Shown here: piece after piece, positions 12,801 through 27,486 of the stretch
How the letters are laid out: each line of letters starts with the position of its first letter
Numbering within the stretch: the stretch's first letter is position 1
Assembly (NCBI GenBank): GCA_023053545.1
Contig: JAKZAN010000004.1
Span: forward strand, 8,990,001-9,054,000
From: Lepidurus packardi
Lineage: Eukaryota; Arthropoda; Branchiopoda; Notostraca; Triopsidae
Reading direction: 5' to 3'
Length of the DNA: 64,000 nt
The notes under the pieces: model-generated
What the model saw: the letters and a program-made list of their open reading frames with translations, nothing else
Told to the model about the DNA's origin: nothing
Databases searched by the model: none
Program-made: the position numbers and the translations under genes

Positions 12801-15800
12801 GTTATAGTCTTTTGTCGTGTTTCGAGCCAGTTTGGGAGCAAAGCTTCAGAAAATGGCCTAGAAATTGGGAAAAATGACGACAAAAGTCAATGGCAGATGA
12901 CAAATGTTGACATTCTTGTACTCGCAAGCAAGTCGAGATGAATATCGACCTCGAGTTTGCGGAGCAAACTAATCAGCATCATTTGTTAGCTTGGCTGCTA
13001 GGTTATAGATCTCCCTCCTTTTGAGTTATTTCTTTCCCCGTTTCCCCTCCTTCTCTTGCTCTGGGTTGCTCGTCACACTGCAGAAAAGTCGCTGGCTCGC
13101 CTTCCATTCGCTCAATACCAGCTGCAACACACACACACATTGTTAACTCGCTTGGTATGGACGACCTTTTATTTTCCGAATCCCTAAAAAGTGAAAAAGA
13201 CCATCTTCTACCAGTACCTTGTGTTTCGCGGGGGGCACTTTAGAGGAAAGGTCTTCGCATGCAATCCACGAGAGGTATCTTGCAGGAAATACACATAGTT
13301 GGGTATTTACGACCTGATGTCAGACAGTACACGTTCGGTTTACTCGCTGGCACGCAATCCGGCTTCTATTTGCGTGTTTCAAGCTCGTGATGAACGTTTT
13401 TTTTCACGATATACGAGCTCTCCCGGTACTTTGTGGAATTAAAACCCCTTTACATCGTCAGTAATTCGTCATTTTAAGCGGAGTTAGTTCTCGTTCTTAA
13501 AAACAAAGTCAAAGGGAGTTCTAAAGGAACCAAGAAGGGAATCGTAAATGTAACAGGACGCCAGCTCATCAAGAGGAAAGCTTTAGTTCATGATGGTTGG
13601 ACTAAAGACGCCAAAAGGAACAAGGGGAAACGTTGGCTTCCCAAAACTTAAAAGTTTGATTAGCTCGTTTCACCGCACCTAAGAGAGAGGTGTACAACAA
13701 GTACGCATGGCCTTAAAGAAAACTTTCGGTGTTTTTTTTTTTCCCGAAGGTTTTAATAGGAAAGGAAGAGTCGAGAAAAGGTCAAGCAAAAGCTGCCGAG
13801 CGGTCTATACAAGCAATACAGTAGATTTTCGAAAAGAAAAGAAGAACAAGAAATGAAAAGAGAAGAAATCAAGCGAGAACTTCGCGGTTGCCTTAGTTGC
13901 TTGGACTCGGCAACGTGACTAGCAAAGAAACACTAGACAAAGTACTGGGAGGTACGTGATATTAATAGATAAAGAGCTTCCTTTCTTTTTACCTCCCGAA
14001 AAGCCAAAGATTTCCTTTTTCTCTCTCTCTCTCTGTCTCGCATTTAATCTCTCGCTAGTTCTGCTTCTAGGAAAAGTTTGGGTGACGCCAGTTGAGGTCC
14101 AATGGGCAGATTGGATGACGTCACCCGGTTCAGAAATGTTGCTCTTCTTATTTGAAAAAGGGTTTGTTTGGCAAATCGGAGGGTAGATCAACAACAGGCT
14201 AAAGAGAGGACAATAAGAATTAATTTAGAGCTCGTATTACTTCAAAGACGTGGAAACGGAGCAGGTCGCGTCTGGTCCCAAGCTGAACTGCAGCTTGTAA
14301 GGGTATATAACTGCGTTGTATGTCTGCGTGGAGAGGCTTGATGGGCTGTTGGGTACGTGTTTCTTTTGTGGCGCGTACGTGATGAAGCGCGCTTGTTGGG
14401 AGATTCACAAGGAAAAGCACAGGAAGTATTTGTTATTCTTTTCTTGGACGCTTGCCTGGCCGCAGTTAAAACAATCTTCGTATTGGATCAGAAGTGTGCC
14501 TAATACTTGAGTGTTACTGTTTCTTTTTGCTTGACTTTTTATTTGATTTTCCTAAGGGAAAAGTCAAGTTTTTTTTCCAATATGGGAAACTTTGCAACAT
14601 GTTGGAAAGCAATAGATCTAATTGTCCTCTTCGCTTTTTCGGGGTGTGGGCTGTATTTCTAGGAGCAAAGCCATAAATCCTACCGGCCATTGTGTGTTCT
14701 GACGTTTCGCTTCAATTATTGGCTTCATCAGTTGGAACCAGCTGGCTATCATCTCACCAATATCCTTCTGCACGCACTCGTCTGTTTACTCTACTTACGG
14801 TAAGTTGCGATACGTCTTCATCCGGCGAAGGGTATAAGCATCGATTTAAGGGGCGGGGGGGGGGTTGAGCGGGTGAAAGAGGGTAAAAGAGGGTAATGCT
14901 TAACAGGAATTGGATGTATTAGAATCATGAAAAGAGGGTTAGATGAGTTTATTGATGAGCACGAGTCAGTCAATTCTGTGCTGTGCAATATCTCGGATAA
15001 TGTCAGACATTGATTGAAATGTCGTTCTTTTTTTCCCCCTTAGTTTTCTTTCATTTCATTTCATTTTGAACTCATTGTATTCATCCAGAAGCGCTTTTTC
15101 ATTGGCTTTCTATAGAAATGCAGGATCAGAAAAATTTGCAATTTTGGGACATTCAGCTCCGAGTCTTGTTCGATTGCGAGGTAAAAGAAAAAAATCAGAC
15201 GAAAATTCATAGGAAAAGGGAAGACTGGAAGTAAACATCGATTCAATCGACCACGCCCCTTACACCTGGCTTACAGTTGTTCAGCCCCTCAGTGCTTTTA
15301 GGGGGTTGACGTTGTGGGCGGAGTTAAAAAACATGTATATACGAAGCAACATGTCAGGTCACGATCCTTTTCTCTTTCTTTTTATATTTATGTTCTACTG
15401 ACCTCGCCAGGCTGGAGACGAGTTAAGAATTCGTATTACTGCATACAAAATAAGCCAGAATAAGCAAAACTTGTTTATTTCCCATAAGATGAGACCGTAA
15501 AAAATCTTCAATGATTAAAACTAAGTTATTTATATAGCATTTTTTCAGTATTAACTTGAGTTTATTTTTTATTTATTGAATTTTTTGTAAACTGTAAACT
15601 GGCAAGCACTTCACCGTATGGGAATTTTTTGAATTGAAATTTATTTTTTTATTTATTTATTAAGTGTAACCCTTTTTATTAACTGGATTTTGTGTTATTG
15701 ATTTTTATTTTAACTTGAGGGTTAACACTAGATTAAAAAAATTGTAACTTAAATTATTTCGATTTTAGGACTAAAGTAATTGGCTATTTTTAATATTAAG

Positions 15801-18800
15801 ATTTTTCTCTTCTTAGTTTTCTAATTCTGATTAATTCTACTTCTGTTATTTTACATGTTAGATTAAGAAATGTCTCGCATTTTTCTGTGGTATTACAACA
15901 ATTGGTTTAGAGCAACTATTTGTTTCTCTTATTTTGCACTACGGGATAGGTTTTATTTTTGGGGACGGAAAACTGTATCCCTACTCCCTATTTCTTTTTT
16001 ATTAGGGTAATCGGAAGCGGGCCGTATAGAGTTAAAGAGAGTAATCGCGAGTCGCTGCTCGATGGAGCGAAGAATTTGAAGAGAATCTATCATCTCTGTG
16101 ACGAAGTAAAAAAAAAAATAAAGAGAAAAAATAAGTCTCTTGTATAGCCTCTAGCAAACGACCCAGAAGAAGAAGCAGCAGAGAGGAGGCAAAGATAACG
16201 AAAAAAATTAAGAGCGTTGAGTCGGGCGTGAGGTTGATTGTCGTCTCTTCACAGCTTTCCATAGCCGAAAGCGAAGGACAGAAAAGGGAGAGAAAATGGG
16301 GGAGAAAATAAAGCTTTCGTAATTTTCCAGAATTTTCTTCGCTTTTTCTTTATTGGAAAGTGGGTAGCACCTGCGGCGAGATTAGCAGCCGAGAAATTAA
16401 ACTATGAAGGAAGAAAAGAAGAAAAAAAAATTCAAAATTGTGCCTGGTATAATCTTGACGGCCTTTTTTTATTGTTATAGCGACAACAATGAGTCTTGTC
16501 GTTGTTGTCCCTTTGGGCCCATGTGTGTGACACACGCACGCCCATGCGAAAAAAAGCTTTTGTCAGTAGTTTATGGGTTCAGACCCTGGTTCTTCTGGTC
16601 GGTGGTAAAAGAAATTTGGGTGGGTTGTAGTACTAAAACCACTCAAATACATCAATTCAATGGGTTTTGGCTCTGAGCTGAGACGTCGCTATTAAAGTCG
16701 GGTAAAATATTGCCTGCATTTTGTAAAACGCGACGTCGTTTAGGGTGAATGTTGTTAATGCAATTTTCTTTCAGTGAAAAACCCTGTCGTCTACATCAGC
16801 CTTTAGTTACCACCGCCAGCAAGTCGCCTTTAGGACTTGCAGAGCCGTAAATCTTACCACTGCAACCACTAGCGCCGCACGGGAGTTGCTCCGGGAAATT
16901 ACTATATAGATATACCGTTGGACCGACGTCGTCAAGGTTCAGGTATTACATATCGTCAAAGTGCAAGCCGTAGGCTAGGAGGTACAGCGCAGTTACGGGG
17001 AGAAGGGGAAATGGAGGGATAGTTGCCCCGAGGGAAAACGAAAAAGGGGTGCTAGTGGAGCGAAGCGGGGTTTGTGTGTCTAGAGTTTAGGGTGGAATAA
17101 GCACAGAAGGTATGTACCAAAGTCGTCAGAAGAGGCGGCGGAATGGCGTGTTCCATGACTTTCGAGTTGCGATATTGTAACATGGCCCGGAGGGGTTGAA
17201 GGTAGCTCGAGTAGTAGGCTAGAGGAGGGTTGGGGGCAAAGGAAGCTTGTTAGGGACGGAAATTTGGTCGTTGCCAGGCGCCGCACGATTCTAGCTTTCG
17301 CTTTAAGGAAAAGTGTTGGCTAGCTTCTGGGGGTCTTGGGGATGGGGAAAGAAAAGAGAGGCCAGGGGTAACAGGGGTTAGTGTAGTTGTAGCAAGCGCC
17401 CCTTATGGTCGAGATGTTCTTTTTGGGACCTTTTAAAACGGTTGGTCGTTGGTGGGACCTTTTGGGACGCACTCAGCTAATGGAGTGTAGAAGCACCTTT
17501 GGCCATTGTTGCCGTTTCGTTTATTTTTTTTTCAAAGAATCTTTTTGAGGGGGGTCGTAATCTAGGGTGCTTTAGTGGAAGGGGTTTTGTATTGTTTGTA
17601 TTGTAAATGTCTTTGAAAGATTTTTTAAAGCGGGGATTAGCGGGTAAATACAGAAGAACCCTTTAGATTGGATACAGCGTTGTGGGTTTTGTTTCGTTCT
17701 GCTTTACTTGGGAAAATAGCATGGTCAAACGAGCAGGGGGGTTACTTTTGGGTCAACAGATGGTCCCGGAATTTCGTGAGAAGCAACGAAACGTGAATCT
17801 CGGTAAACCAAAAGCAAGCGTTTGTTTAGTTTTGCTCAGTGGACCTGAAAGCTTGTCGCAGGTCCAGCTTGGCGCTAGGGAGAAAGTTCCGTCTAAAAGA
17901 AATAGAAGAGGATGCGGGAAATATTGGTTTTGCGAGAGAAGGGTTTCAGAGGTTTTCCAAGTCCCTGAAGCGGAAAAAAGAAAAACAGTTCTTTTAAAAG
18001 CAGCCAGAGAGTCTCTGTTCCGTGTTCGATCCACTGAACGGAAAGCGAATCTTCCCAAGCCGGATTCGCCTGGGAGCTAGGGCAAAAAAAACAATATTTG
18101 TTCTCTAATTCTTCAGATTACTTTTTAAAAGGGCGAATTTTTAGCTAATTGTTTAAGGTCTTGTATTGCACGAACAAGTTTCAGTTGCAACGAAAGATTC
18201 TTTTTTTTCTTCTTAAGACGCAGGAGTTACTCTTTCAATTCAAGAAACTAAACCTGTCTGTCATTGAATAGTTGAAAGGTAGTTGAGTATTCTAATTAAA
18301 ATCCTAGTCTTCTCCAGCTTCCAATCTTTTCTTGGATCGTTTTTCTACGACGACCCGTTCCCGAGCTATCGCTTGTTCAAGTTTAAGACCCTTCCCCTGC
18401 CGCCTGCGGACACGGAACGCCCACTCCCGTCGCCCGAGGCTACGCTAAGGGTTCCCAACCTCGTTCTTTACATAAATAGGAGTGCAACATGTCTCCGGAA
18501 TCAGGCCTTTACACTGGATCTATCTCACGTTAATACAAACGTCTTTCTTCAGAAAGTCGAACAAAAAATTGGTGTCTGGCTTCTTGGAAGCGAGTACTAG
18601 AGACCAATAAAAGAAATCGAGAAAGAGAAGGGACAAGGATAGAAATTTAGAGACTCCGAAACTTAAAACCATCCAAGTTGAGTGTCGCGTTAGTTCGGGG
18701 ACCACGCCAACCAACCCCTGAGGAAGAGAGTTTCAGGTTCCCCCTTCTTACCCCAAGCGAAAAGAAATTAGCTTGATAGGGTACCCTTGTACCCGCTCTT

Positions 18801-21800
18801 CTACTTGGTATTGTCCCTTAAGTGATTCCACTGGCTCGTCATGTTACTGAACCGCTTGGCATTTGTCCTATATAGTTCCTTTGAAAATGTTTAATTTTTT
18901 TTTTTTTGGCCTTAAGGTGGACTCTGGGGTCTGGTGGGGAAGGGGAGGAACCTGGATGAGATGAGCGAAAAGGTTATTGGGGAGCGGGAGTACAGGATAT
19001 ATTCGTGGAAAGAAACTCAAGGTAGAAATGTGACCGTCTTTTGTATTAGACTCTTCATTTTTCAACACGATATACCTACGTGGGACGAAGGGGGGGGGGG
19101 ACTAAATTCCCTGTGGAGATCTTCGCTCTCCCTCCGCGGCTCTCTTCCCTCCCTTGCACGAAATCGCCTCAGGCCCCAGCGGTGCTGCTATGCAACCAGC
19201 CACGGAATACAGCTCCAGGGGGTTAGTCGAGGAAATAGGGTGGTTAACAGTTGGGGAAAAATTGCCTGTCCTTTTTTTCCCTTTTTATTCTGGAGTACCA
19301 TCGCTACTGCTGCCGGAGTCACGGGGCAGAAAAGCCCTGAGGCTCTTTGTTCGTATCCTCCGAAAACTCTGAATCATAAAAGAAAGAGAAAACTAGATTC
19401 TTATTCTTTCTTCTTTTTTTTTTTTAAAAAAAAAAGAAAGCAAGGATGAAAAATCTAAAAAAAAGAGGAAGAGGATTTCGGAGATTGCCAAAGTCTTTGG
19501 TATCTAACACTGCGACATCACACACGATTTCCCTCCTCTGTCAAAGAAAAAAGAAGTGGAGCAGTGGTGGTAGAATAAAGGAAGAAATTAGATCGTAAAG
19601 AAGAGAAAAAGAAATTCTTCACGATTTTTTCCCTGAGATGTATTGCCTGCGACCAACGACGACCAAGAGCTATTTGAAAGTCCGTACTTTTTTTTATTTT
19701 CCCATTTAGGCGGGGTGCCTTTAACCCGTCCAGGATGATACCCTCCGAACCCGTTTGGAGGATATCAGAAGGCGGGGCTTAAGGCAGGGAAGGGTGGGGT
19801 GGACGAGGTGAAAAAACAAAATGGAGATGGATTTTTCATGGGCTTTCGTTTCACGACTTTTGGGTATATGGACTGGAAGAGAAGCAATTTTAGGCCGGGT
19901 TATCGGTCTCGGGTACTTACCCCCGCCTTTTTTTTCTTCTTAATTTTACGTTAAAACTCTACGGGCCGTCCCAAAAGTTGGAAGGCGTAAGGTAGTACTT
20001 TTTGCTTCTAGGGGCGGATTGGGACGTAACAGACGCCCTCAGACTTTTTTTTTTTTGCTTAGAATGCATGGATTGAAGTGTTGATCAGGGATTTCCTTTT
20101 TTCTTTTAACCCTCGCAACAAGTAGCTTTAACGTGATAAGCAAGTTGAGGGAAGCAAGGAAACGACCAAGATGAATTTTAGACTTTCGCTGGTAAGTTCT
20201 TTGCGTATTCCTTCCGGACGAAGGATCTTGAACAGGGTGGGGGAGGGTGGAAAGTTTTTGGAGCTTTTGACGCATTGGCTGACGTGCCAGGGCCGGATTT
20301 GGAAGGGATAATAGGAGTTGTATGATGGGGTGGGCTAGTAGCAATGTTCCAACTTGTATATCCATCCATCAAAGTTAACAACTGAGAAAAAAAATACTTG
20401 GGAAGATGAAAAAGAAAGGCTTTCGCTAGAGTTTTGCCCAACCCCAAAAAAGTCCGCGTATGTATACACGTTAGACGTCTAAAGGAACTAACACGCGATG
20501 GGAAGAAGATGGCTGACGAGTGATGGCTCTGAAAAGGAGCGCGGCAGAAGGGGGTTATAAATGAAAAGCCAGGGAGTCCTCGCAACTTTTGGGGCTCAAG
20601 GATTCTCTCTCGGTTATTATAGAGAGGTAGATAAGATGTTCTGTCATGGTAGTAGGAAAACTTGGAGGGGTATAGCGAACTTTCTTGGCCTGCCTGGGGC
20701 AATAGAATCGCGAATTAAGGCTAATTAGCTCGAAAAGCTTCACCCCATGCCATTCCAGCTATGCAGCAATGTATTTCTGGAGGAATATAGAACTTGGCTT
20801 CGAATAACTTAGACTTCACGCTAGTAACGAATCACTTGTGTTTCATTTCATATTGGAAGTGAATCGCTTAGAATCACTGAAACTATTGTCTTTGGTAAAA
20901 ATTATTATTACTGCATTACTCCGACATTTCTGATGTCGTACTGTAGCTAATTCTGTTAGTAGCATTACTACTAGCATTGTAACATTATACCTAATATAAT
21001 ATCCATATTCAGTATTACTGCAAAACTATTGCTACAATTACTCTGCTGATTACTGTCAGTAATATTAATGATTACTGATTACTGTCAGTAATATAACTAC
21101 TATTACTAACAGTAGAAAGCAGTTTAAGTACAGAATGGTATTTGAGTATTGATTTGGAAGATATCCAGTGCAAAGATTGCATTCCAATACATTTTTGGAA
21201 TTATTGTATTAATGTGTTTACTATTACTGTATTCAATTACGTTTATTATTACTATTACTGTATAGTAATTACGTTTATGATTATTACGTTTAGTATTACT
21301 GTTACTGCGTTTACTATGACTATTATGCTATGTAAGGGCAGACATAATATAAAGAACGTGATGTCCCAATTCGGTTTCTGAATTTCAAAGATTAGTGGAC
21401 TATATTAGTGGAGTATATTATACTTACAATTTACTACTATTTCTGCATTTATTTAAATGTCTTTGTATACTTATATATTACTGTCAGTTTTAAACCAAAG
21501 AATGAAGGGAGGAAGCTAAATCTGCAGTCTTTGTATTTATAATAAATAGTTGGTCAGTCTACCCAGTGTGGAATTGGTAATTTTATGGGAGGAAAGCTGT
21601 GTTTTATTGCGGAGGAAACGAGGGGAAAATGGGTTATCGATCCACATTTAAGTGTATGGGAAAGAGCATCTATATATTATGGTAGTTCCACTGTATGAAG
21701 GGGGGAATGAAGGGAACGATCTGTCTATCCACCAGGAAAAACGATGAGTTATGAGACGTGGGCAGTTGCTGACCACTTGCCTCTGCACTGCGGGAACGGT

Positions 21801-24800
21801 ATCAGCATCGTAATTACCTTTTCCTCCGTTTACCCGCTTCCCCTCCCCCTTCCTAGTCGGTGTGATACATGCCGGGGACCTTTGTGGGGAATGGATGGGA
21901 AGGAAAAGCTGTCAACTTTCTGAGCTCTTTACGGTGCATACTCGCATCTACTGGCGTTGACGCGTCCTGGGGTTAGCGTAGTAGGGGTTTAAGGGGGTAA
22001 AGTAGTAACTGGGTCAACAACTGATAAATGACGGGAGATTCATTTGGAATAATGGAATTTGGGGATTATGGCGCTACGAACCCGATAAGTACAAACGTTT
22101 GTCTTGTGAAAAGTGATTTTTCTTATGGAAGAAAGGACAGAAATAGACCCCGCCCATTAGGCACTTAATGAGCGAAAAACTAAGTAGCCAGAAATGGGAA
22201 AAGAAAACAAAAATGGGAACAATGTTGGCTGAGAGTTTTGTGTTAAGAAAGAAGGGAATATGTCCCTTTCTCTTTTTCTGAAGTATTAGAAAACAAAACA
22301 GTGTTGGCTTGACACGTAGGCAAACAGTTTTGTAGCAAGCAACCCACACACACATACACACACACTGATCAATTTTCTGGCCATTGTCACCCTGAATAAT
22401 GGCCTGGAACCGACAGCTACCTTTGCTTTTCTTGTTAGATATAGCAAAAGGAATCGATAGCGGACCCAAAATTGGGTTTAGGATCCTTTGCGTCACGGTA
22501 TCCAAAGCAATTTGTCTTTATTTCTGCCGGTATTTTTTTTTTTATTTCTAATTGTCTAAGACTTGTCCTGATTAGTTTTAATTTCTTGCGCTATCTTCGC
22601 TAGACTTTCTTCCGATTCGTCTGAATCATACATGAAAAAAATAGCAATGTCAAGAATTATAGCACTTATTTCTGTCTGTTTCTGCCCCATTTCTGAAAGT
22701 CTAATTGCTACATTTATTTTTGATTAACATTCATTGTCTAAGGTTTCTCTTGATTAATCTGAATTGCCTTTTCAAGTCGTTTTGTCTAACATTTATGTGT
22801 ATTTCTGCCTTATTTCTTCAACTCTAGTTGACTAACATTATTTTAAGAAATTTTATTTTTCCGTTTGGGGCTAATCATACCTATCCTTGAATTATGCATT
22901 ATATTACAGGATTTTGACTCCGATTTCTGTCTATTTCTGCATTAGGTATTGCCTATATTTCTTATTATGTATACTTGTTTGACGTTCGGTCTTAAGTATC
23001 CTTTACAGTATAACGTTTCGACGAGTGGTTGCTTTATTTCTGCAAAATGTCTTATGGATTTCTATCTTATTTCTTTTACTCTAACGTTCTAAATGTTCGG
23101 CTCAATTTTCGTTGCCTTTTATTTAAAGCAAACAAACAAATAACACGTTAGAAAATTCAGCATTAAAGAAGTATTAAAAAATTAGGCAATCATTCTTCTG
23201 GTATTTCCTCCTATTTCTGCTTCAATATTGTTAAAAAAATTCCCCTTCGAGAATCAAGTTATGGGACAATTCCGTGTTAAACTCTTATGGAGGGAGATAA
23301 AAGAATTTCCACGACACGATTTGGCATTTCACAGCTCGGATTGTGTGAAAGGAAAAAGAACACGAAATGTTTTTTTTTTTTGAGGATGACAGGGGACTAA
23401 AAGATGACGGGGGTGCTGGAGGGTGGCGTGGTGGGGAGGGATGGTTCCAAAAGGCTTAATAGCCCATCTGAGAGGCTCATTATGGAACCACAAAAGTCCA
23501 TTACCAAGCAGAAAATGGATCAGATGGGAACTTCACTCTTTTATTTATTTTTTTTTTAAATCTTTTTTGTCCTTTAATTTCAAAATCCTAGAGCCACAGA
23601 TTTTATTTTCATTTTCAAGGTCGTATTTCTCCTTTTTTCTTTTTCTTTCGCCGTTTAAAAAAGTTTTTAACATTGTCGTGTTGAAGAGACCGGCCGAAAT
23701 GGTTTGGATATTTGTAAATGTGCGGCAGTAGTTGGCGGGGGGGGGGGGGGGGGGGGGGAGGTTACGTGATGAGGTTTAACTGATATGAAACTTGTTATAG
23801 ACATGGTTAGTTGTCATGAACCCCGCAGTTATAATTTGATGAATGATAAGAGCTTAACCGCACGAAACGGTATAGCCAAGTCCTCCAACGGAACCAGCAG
23901 GAGGGATATGGTTGTGGAGCAAGTAAATAGGTGTGTTTTGGGGTTGAACAGAACAGAACAGGACATAAACGTACAACGGAGCGTACACATGGAACCCCTG
24001 GAGGGGTTAAAGCCCCCCTTAGGGGGGAGGGGGAAGGGAGTCAGAAATGCCAGCTTTGGAAAGATCTCCGATACTAGTATATTGAAGTTTAAGTGACAGC
24101 GAAAAGACATAGGGGGCTATTATACAATGTTGGGAAAGTGAAATATATTACGGTCACGACCAGTTAATTAAAGAAGAGGGTCATTTGGGTGGGCAATTTT
24201 GGACCAAATACGTGGAATTGTGGACCAAATACAGTACAGTGCAGTACATGCGTGCAGACTCCGGGACTGCGGAGAATTACTAATATTAGAAGTTTTACCA
24301 AAAGCCAAGCAGAAATCGAGTTTAAGGGGGGGAGGAGCGTTGTTATAGCAACGGAATTTCGTGCTTTTGTTATTGGACTTGCAGGCATTTTTTTTATTTC
24401 ATCAATAGAGTTATACCATTAGATTAGACCAAAAACTGAGGATAATAATGTAATCAAAACTAGTTGGCATCCTTGGATCCTTTTCTCGCGATAGAGCTCA
24501 ATTTTCTTCCGTTTTCATTTAGTTATCTTGGTTTTTATTTATACGGTGCTTTACGAGCCTGCAGATAAGTGACACCTGACTCAACAGAGGGCGTCTCCAC
24601 AGAAATTTAAATTTCATTTCAAGCAGAAATGCCTTTAGGCTGTATTTTTTTTTTTGGGATCGTCTGGCGGAAGATCAATATGTTTTGGCTTTTAAGTCCG
24701 CCGTCACGTGATAAAGTTTTGGGTACGATAAAAAAAAACTGCTAGGTAGGCAAGAAATAAGAGCGCTGGGTGGTAAAAGAAGACAGAAGAAAAGAGGAAG

Positions 24801-27450
24801 ATAACAAGAAGAAATTTAGGAAGAAATAAAAAAGAATGAAAAGCCAGCTCACTCTGGGAGGTATATGGACCCATATAGCCCGACATTGTCTAAGTATAGT
24901 GGTCATTTGTAACAATTTGGGATGGGAGGTTGGGGGTGGTCGGAATTATACTGCATCCACCAAGACCGTATATAGGTTGTTAAGCTTTTTGGGGGGTGGG
25001 CTGGTTATATAACCATTCTTGAAATTGTCCTTTTTTGTTTTGTTTTATTTTGGGTGGGGGAAAAAACAAAGCAGGGCGTTAAGCAGAATGGATTTGTCTT
25101 TATAGCTGGCCCAGCAACCGGCCGGAAAGTTGGATGAGTGGGAGGGCTCAGCCGTTTATAGGAAATTGCTGCAGAGTTGTGTTTGAAAAACCACAAGTCG
25201 ATCCTGGCTCGTTGGTTTAAAGGCGATGAGAAGTTAAGCTTTTTTATGGTGAAGGGGCTTTGCCGCGAGTACTTTTTATTCCTTCGTGATTTCACATTAC
25301 TGCGTTCTTTCGGATTTTTTTTCTTTTGTGTTTCGTATATTACCGTAAAACTTGGATGAATCGATAAGATTATTTGGACTTACCGAGAAGCGAGTTATTG
25401 TACGTTCTAGTTATTTTTAATATTATTTTCTGTGGCAGAATGAAGAACATTTGGGTTCTTTCTGCGCAGATATTAGTATTCTTTTTTCCAAACGGTTACT
25501 AATTTACCACAGAAACGTTTTCAAAAGGGGGAGTTCTCAACTCTTTGGGTAGACGTTATTTATGCGTCAGAAATAGTTACTTTGTACTCAGAAATATGAA
25601 TTTTTTTCTTTTTAAACGTTTAGTAATCACTTTGTGAAGCCATGGAAATGTGGTCATGCTTTTGAAGCGTTGGAATATTACTTTTCTGAGCGAGTTTGTG
25701 TTTATTTAGATTCAGAGGTGAGAAAACGCCTATTACTGCAGCAATATTTCTATGGAATTGTTTTACTATGAGTTAGCATAATGGAAGCTGACGTCACGAA
25801 TAGGAGAAAAGTACACGAAGAAAACAAAAGTTTTACTGGAACATTATTTCTGCGGCAGAGGTAGTATCGTTGCATTTCTTTCTCGATTAAAACTATTATT
25901 GCTCTCTTTGGTGTACTTTTGGAAACTTGGCTGTTCAGTTCAAGCGCTGGATCTACTTTTCAGCATCGTCTGTGTGTTTGGACTCAGCAAGCGCCTATTA
26001 CTGCAGTTATATTTCTCTTGAAATAAACGTTACAAGGGTTTTGCATATTGGCAACGGAAGAAAACAAAACTGTATTATATACTAATACTTGTAAGCATTC
26101 TATCTGTGGCAGAAGTACTATTTCTTAAACATTATTTCTGTAAGCAAAAAATCCTTTTCGATTGCTTTTATTAATCCATCCCAAAATGTGTAGACTCGAA
26201 ACAGTTCCTAATCATTTTATGTCTGCCAAGCTGGGACATCCCTTTAGAATGCTGAAATATTACTTCTTCACTCTTGAGTGATTTCAGTGTCCGTTCCTTG
26301 CAAGGGGGAGGCATTTGAAGGAATTTCGAGGAATGTTCCATCAAGGAGTCAGAGGGGATGCCTTTACCAGTTGGCCGGGCCTTAAGTTTGGCATGAGTAA
26401 AAAAGAAGTCTCAAAGCTATTAGAGCCAGAGTTTGGCCAGAAGGAGATCTTGTCGGGATGTGGTGCAAGTTAAGAGGGAGGAGAAATTCTGCAAAGGAGG
26501 AAGGAGGGATGGCGCGGGCAAAGTGTATACTCGTTAATGGAGCTCGGGCTTCCTTGAGCGAGAGAGAGAAAGAGAGAGTAAGGGAGAGAGCTTAAAATCG
26601 CTCTACTCTCTGCCCCAGTTAATGCTTTAGCTGGTGGGTGAGAATTAGAAGAGATGCAAGTCAGGCGAAGAGTCTCTCTCAACTCTGTATGTGTTGGAGG
26701 GGGGTTCTACATGATTTTAACCCCCCAACTCCGTTTTAGAAGGGTCTGGCTCTTTTGCATTGAATAATGGAAGATATACACACTTTGTAATGTTGCCTTT
26801 GCATGAAGCGAAGCTGAAAACGATCTCACCAGAGCTGTTATTTCTTTTTTTTTTCTAAATCTCTTTTTGCCTAACGGTCTTTATCCTTTAATGTAGTATT
26901 AATGATAAACATTTTGGAAGAAGGGCGCGACATGTAGCGTAAGCACGAAAGTGTATACGAGGAATTCTAAAAGAACCCAGGCTTGCGAGGGAAGAGAGAA
27001 AGTGCGGGAGGGGGGCAATTAATGGTGTGTAGATGAAGGTGCTCGACCGTGCGTGCAGCACGGACTCCCTTGCCCTAAATTGTGTTGGGGGGGTAAGTTA
27101 AGGGTGAGATGAGAAAATGGAAGCAAATGAGTAAAAGAGGGGGAGGGTATGTGACCAGGTGATTTATCTTAACTTCCCCTTGTGTTTTACCTCCGCCCCT
27201 CACCCTTTCGATTTAAGGATTACGTGAATGCCATCCTCCCACCACCCGGGAACTTTGGGGGCGGGAGGGGGTTAGGATAAGGCTTTAAGGGAATGTAGAT
27301 TAGCTGCAAGAAGACGAGGAAGAAGGAAGTATTGAGTAAGGCGTCGAAAGACGTCGAAAGGAAGAATTTTTGGGCGTAAATCTAATTAAGTGGGAGTTTC
27401 TAGGGAAGAAATTGGACGACAGCTTGGGTTGGTCTGTATTGTATTGTTGG

Positions 27451-27486
<36 letters not shown>

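Larger units (their letters stand above)
805..14662. other. TMTC3 intron 1 (about 13.9 kb), no gene supported
   Basis: Longest intron of the gene. Open frames here are short and show no domain or family match. Contents seen: scattered ATTTCTGC octamers, purine or pyrimidine tracts (around 1020-1070, 3200-3220, 4630-4660, 14020-14037), short A, T and G runs, small CA repeats (about 9643 and 13129) and a pair of related hairpins near 12430-12592. No transposase or reverse transcriptase remnant recognised. Confidence 0.7.

Noticed and set aside
17682..18080. 132-codon plus-strand frame in TMTC3 intron 2, with an opposite-strand frame of 101 codons
   Set aside because: Mirror open frames in GC-richer DNA; no recognisable family or conserved block.
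18934..19449. 171-codon plus-strand frame ending in a poly-Phe/Lys stretch
   Set aside because: The end is a translated T/A homopolymer and the rest has no similarity.
20178..20702. 174-codon minus-strand open frame in TMTC3 intron 2
   Set aside because: Composition is random-looking, with no domain, motif or splice context, and overlapping frames on the same strand are equally open.
24232..24248. 17-mer matching in inverse orientation at 30782-30798
   Set aside because: Explained by a short TACTG-type tandem repeat, which yields such matches by itself.
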